Below, piece after piece: positions 63,436 through 64,000 of a DNA stretch of 64,000 nucleotides (position 1 is its first letter; each line of letters begins with the position of its first letter). Origin of the DNA: Gymnorhina tibicen (Eukaryota; Chordata; Aves; Passeriformes; Artamidae); the NCBI GenBank assembly GCA_013399875.1, contig VXAZ01006790.1, positions 434,001 through 498,000 of the forward strand, read 5' to 3'. The position numbers were made by a program, and so were the translations under genes. The notes under the pieces are model-generated. The model saw only the letters and a list, made by a program, of their open reading frames with translations. It was not told the DNA's origin and made no database searches.

Positions 63436-64000
63436 GCTTCCCAGTAGAGACTTTTCCACAGAGATGCTGCAGATATTCCTGGTGTTTTATAATAATCCAT
63501 CCTTACATGACTTGATTCTCTCATTTTTCACAGAACAAATTGGAATGTCTTTATAAGTCCCCTTGGTGTACGCTGTTGTTAAATTCTTGCATTTTTTTGT
63601 AGTATGCATTATCAGGCATAAACAAACATTACAACAATTTGCCAGACAATCATAAAATGATTCTACACTGTGCAATGTTTTAAACTTTGGGAAGGAAATT
63701 AATTTGCATACATCCCTGGTGCATTATAAAGGATTAGCTAAAGCTATTTCTGTGTAATGTAATTCTTTTAGCTCATTTTCATGTAGGGGCAAATCCAGGC
63801 TTGAATAAATTGCTCCCTGCAAATAACTTGCTCAAGTCTAGTTGTGGGAACAACTCTTAAAGAATTTTCAATAGAAAACTAATTTTCTTAAAGCACCCAA
63901 CATTATGTTTAAGGATTTCCTCTATTTGCTTTGCATATCTTTAGTCCCTTATAATGTTTGTTTATGCTAAAACTGGGTTTTCACACTTTGTCTTCTCAGA
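63436..64000. other. Non-coding stretch to window end
   Basis: AT-rich unique sequence downstream of the CR1 copy. Nothing recognised. Confidence 0.55.

Overview
The window looks like nuclear DNA from a bird, probably a songbird. Evidence: (i) several fragments of the CR1 LINE, the dominant avian retrotransposon, recognisable by the 8-bp 3'-terminal repeats (ATTCTRTG type), the 3' UTR, and remnants of the ORF2 reverse transcriptase and C-terminus; (ii) two solo LTR-like sequences of endogenous retrovirus type; (iii) long A/C-rich tracts made of AAAC, AACC and AAACC words, which I associate with passerine assemblies (species level is inference). Base composition is AT-rich throughout. There is no bacterial-style gene organisation, rRNA, tRNA or CRISPR.

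I found no protein-coding gene I can support. Many ATG-to-stop frames of 60-157 codons exist on both strands, but this is about what chance gives in 64 kb of AT-rich DNA. The only frames with recognisable protein similarity are decayed CR1 ORF2 pieces. The window is therefore a gene desert or the inside of a very large intron; the sequence alone cannot tell which.

Layout. 1-328: CR1 ORF2 fragment (minus). 2641-2840: CR1 3' end (minus). 6640-6729: A/C tract. 7063-7110: old CR1 3' tip (plus). 12750-13237: two A/C tracts. 13748-13840: CR1 ORF2 fragment (minus). 14697-14756 and 16709-16754: A/C tracts. 20040-20272: CR1 reverse-transcriptase fragment (minus). 20766-21284: LTR (plus) with a GT-rich stretch downstream of its TATA-like box. 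24410-24480: AT repeat plus a 28-bp palindrome. 26385-26453: CR1 3' tip (plus). 28429-28969: LTR (minus). 30114-30361: a small CpG-rich patch. 32505-32570: possible MIR-like SINE. 34002-34050: (TTA)16. 35956-36243: the longest A/C tract, interrupted by 67 N. 36892-36955: CR1 3' tip (minus). 48236-48330: possible CR1 remnant (plus). 60338-60560: degenerate ATT/ATA-rich block. 61560-61710: TAAT-rich candidate regulatory element. 62130-62162: perfect hairpin. 63057-63435: the best-preserved CR1 copy (minus), with an open ORF2 C-terminal frame. Everything else is unique-looking AT-rich DNA.

No genes work together here. The biology visible is decay of retroelements, simple-repeat expansion and a few candidate non-coding elements (CpG patch, TAAT-rich block, hairpin) that could be regulatory or transcribed. 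I saw nothing that amounts to a new protein-based system.
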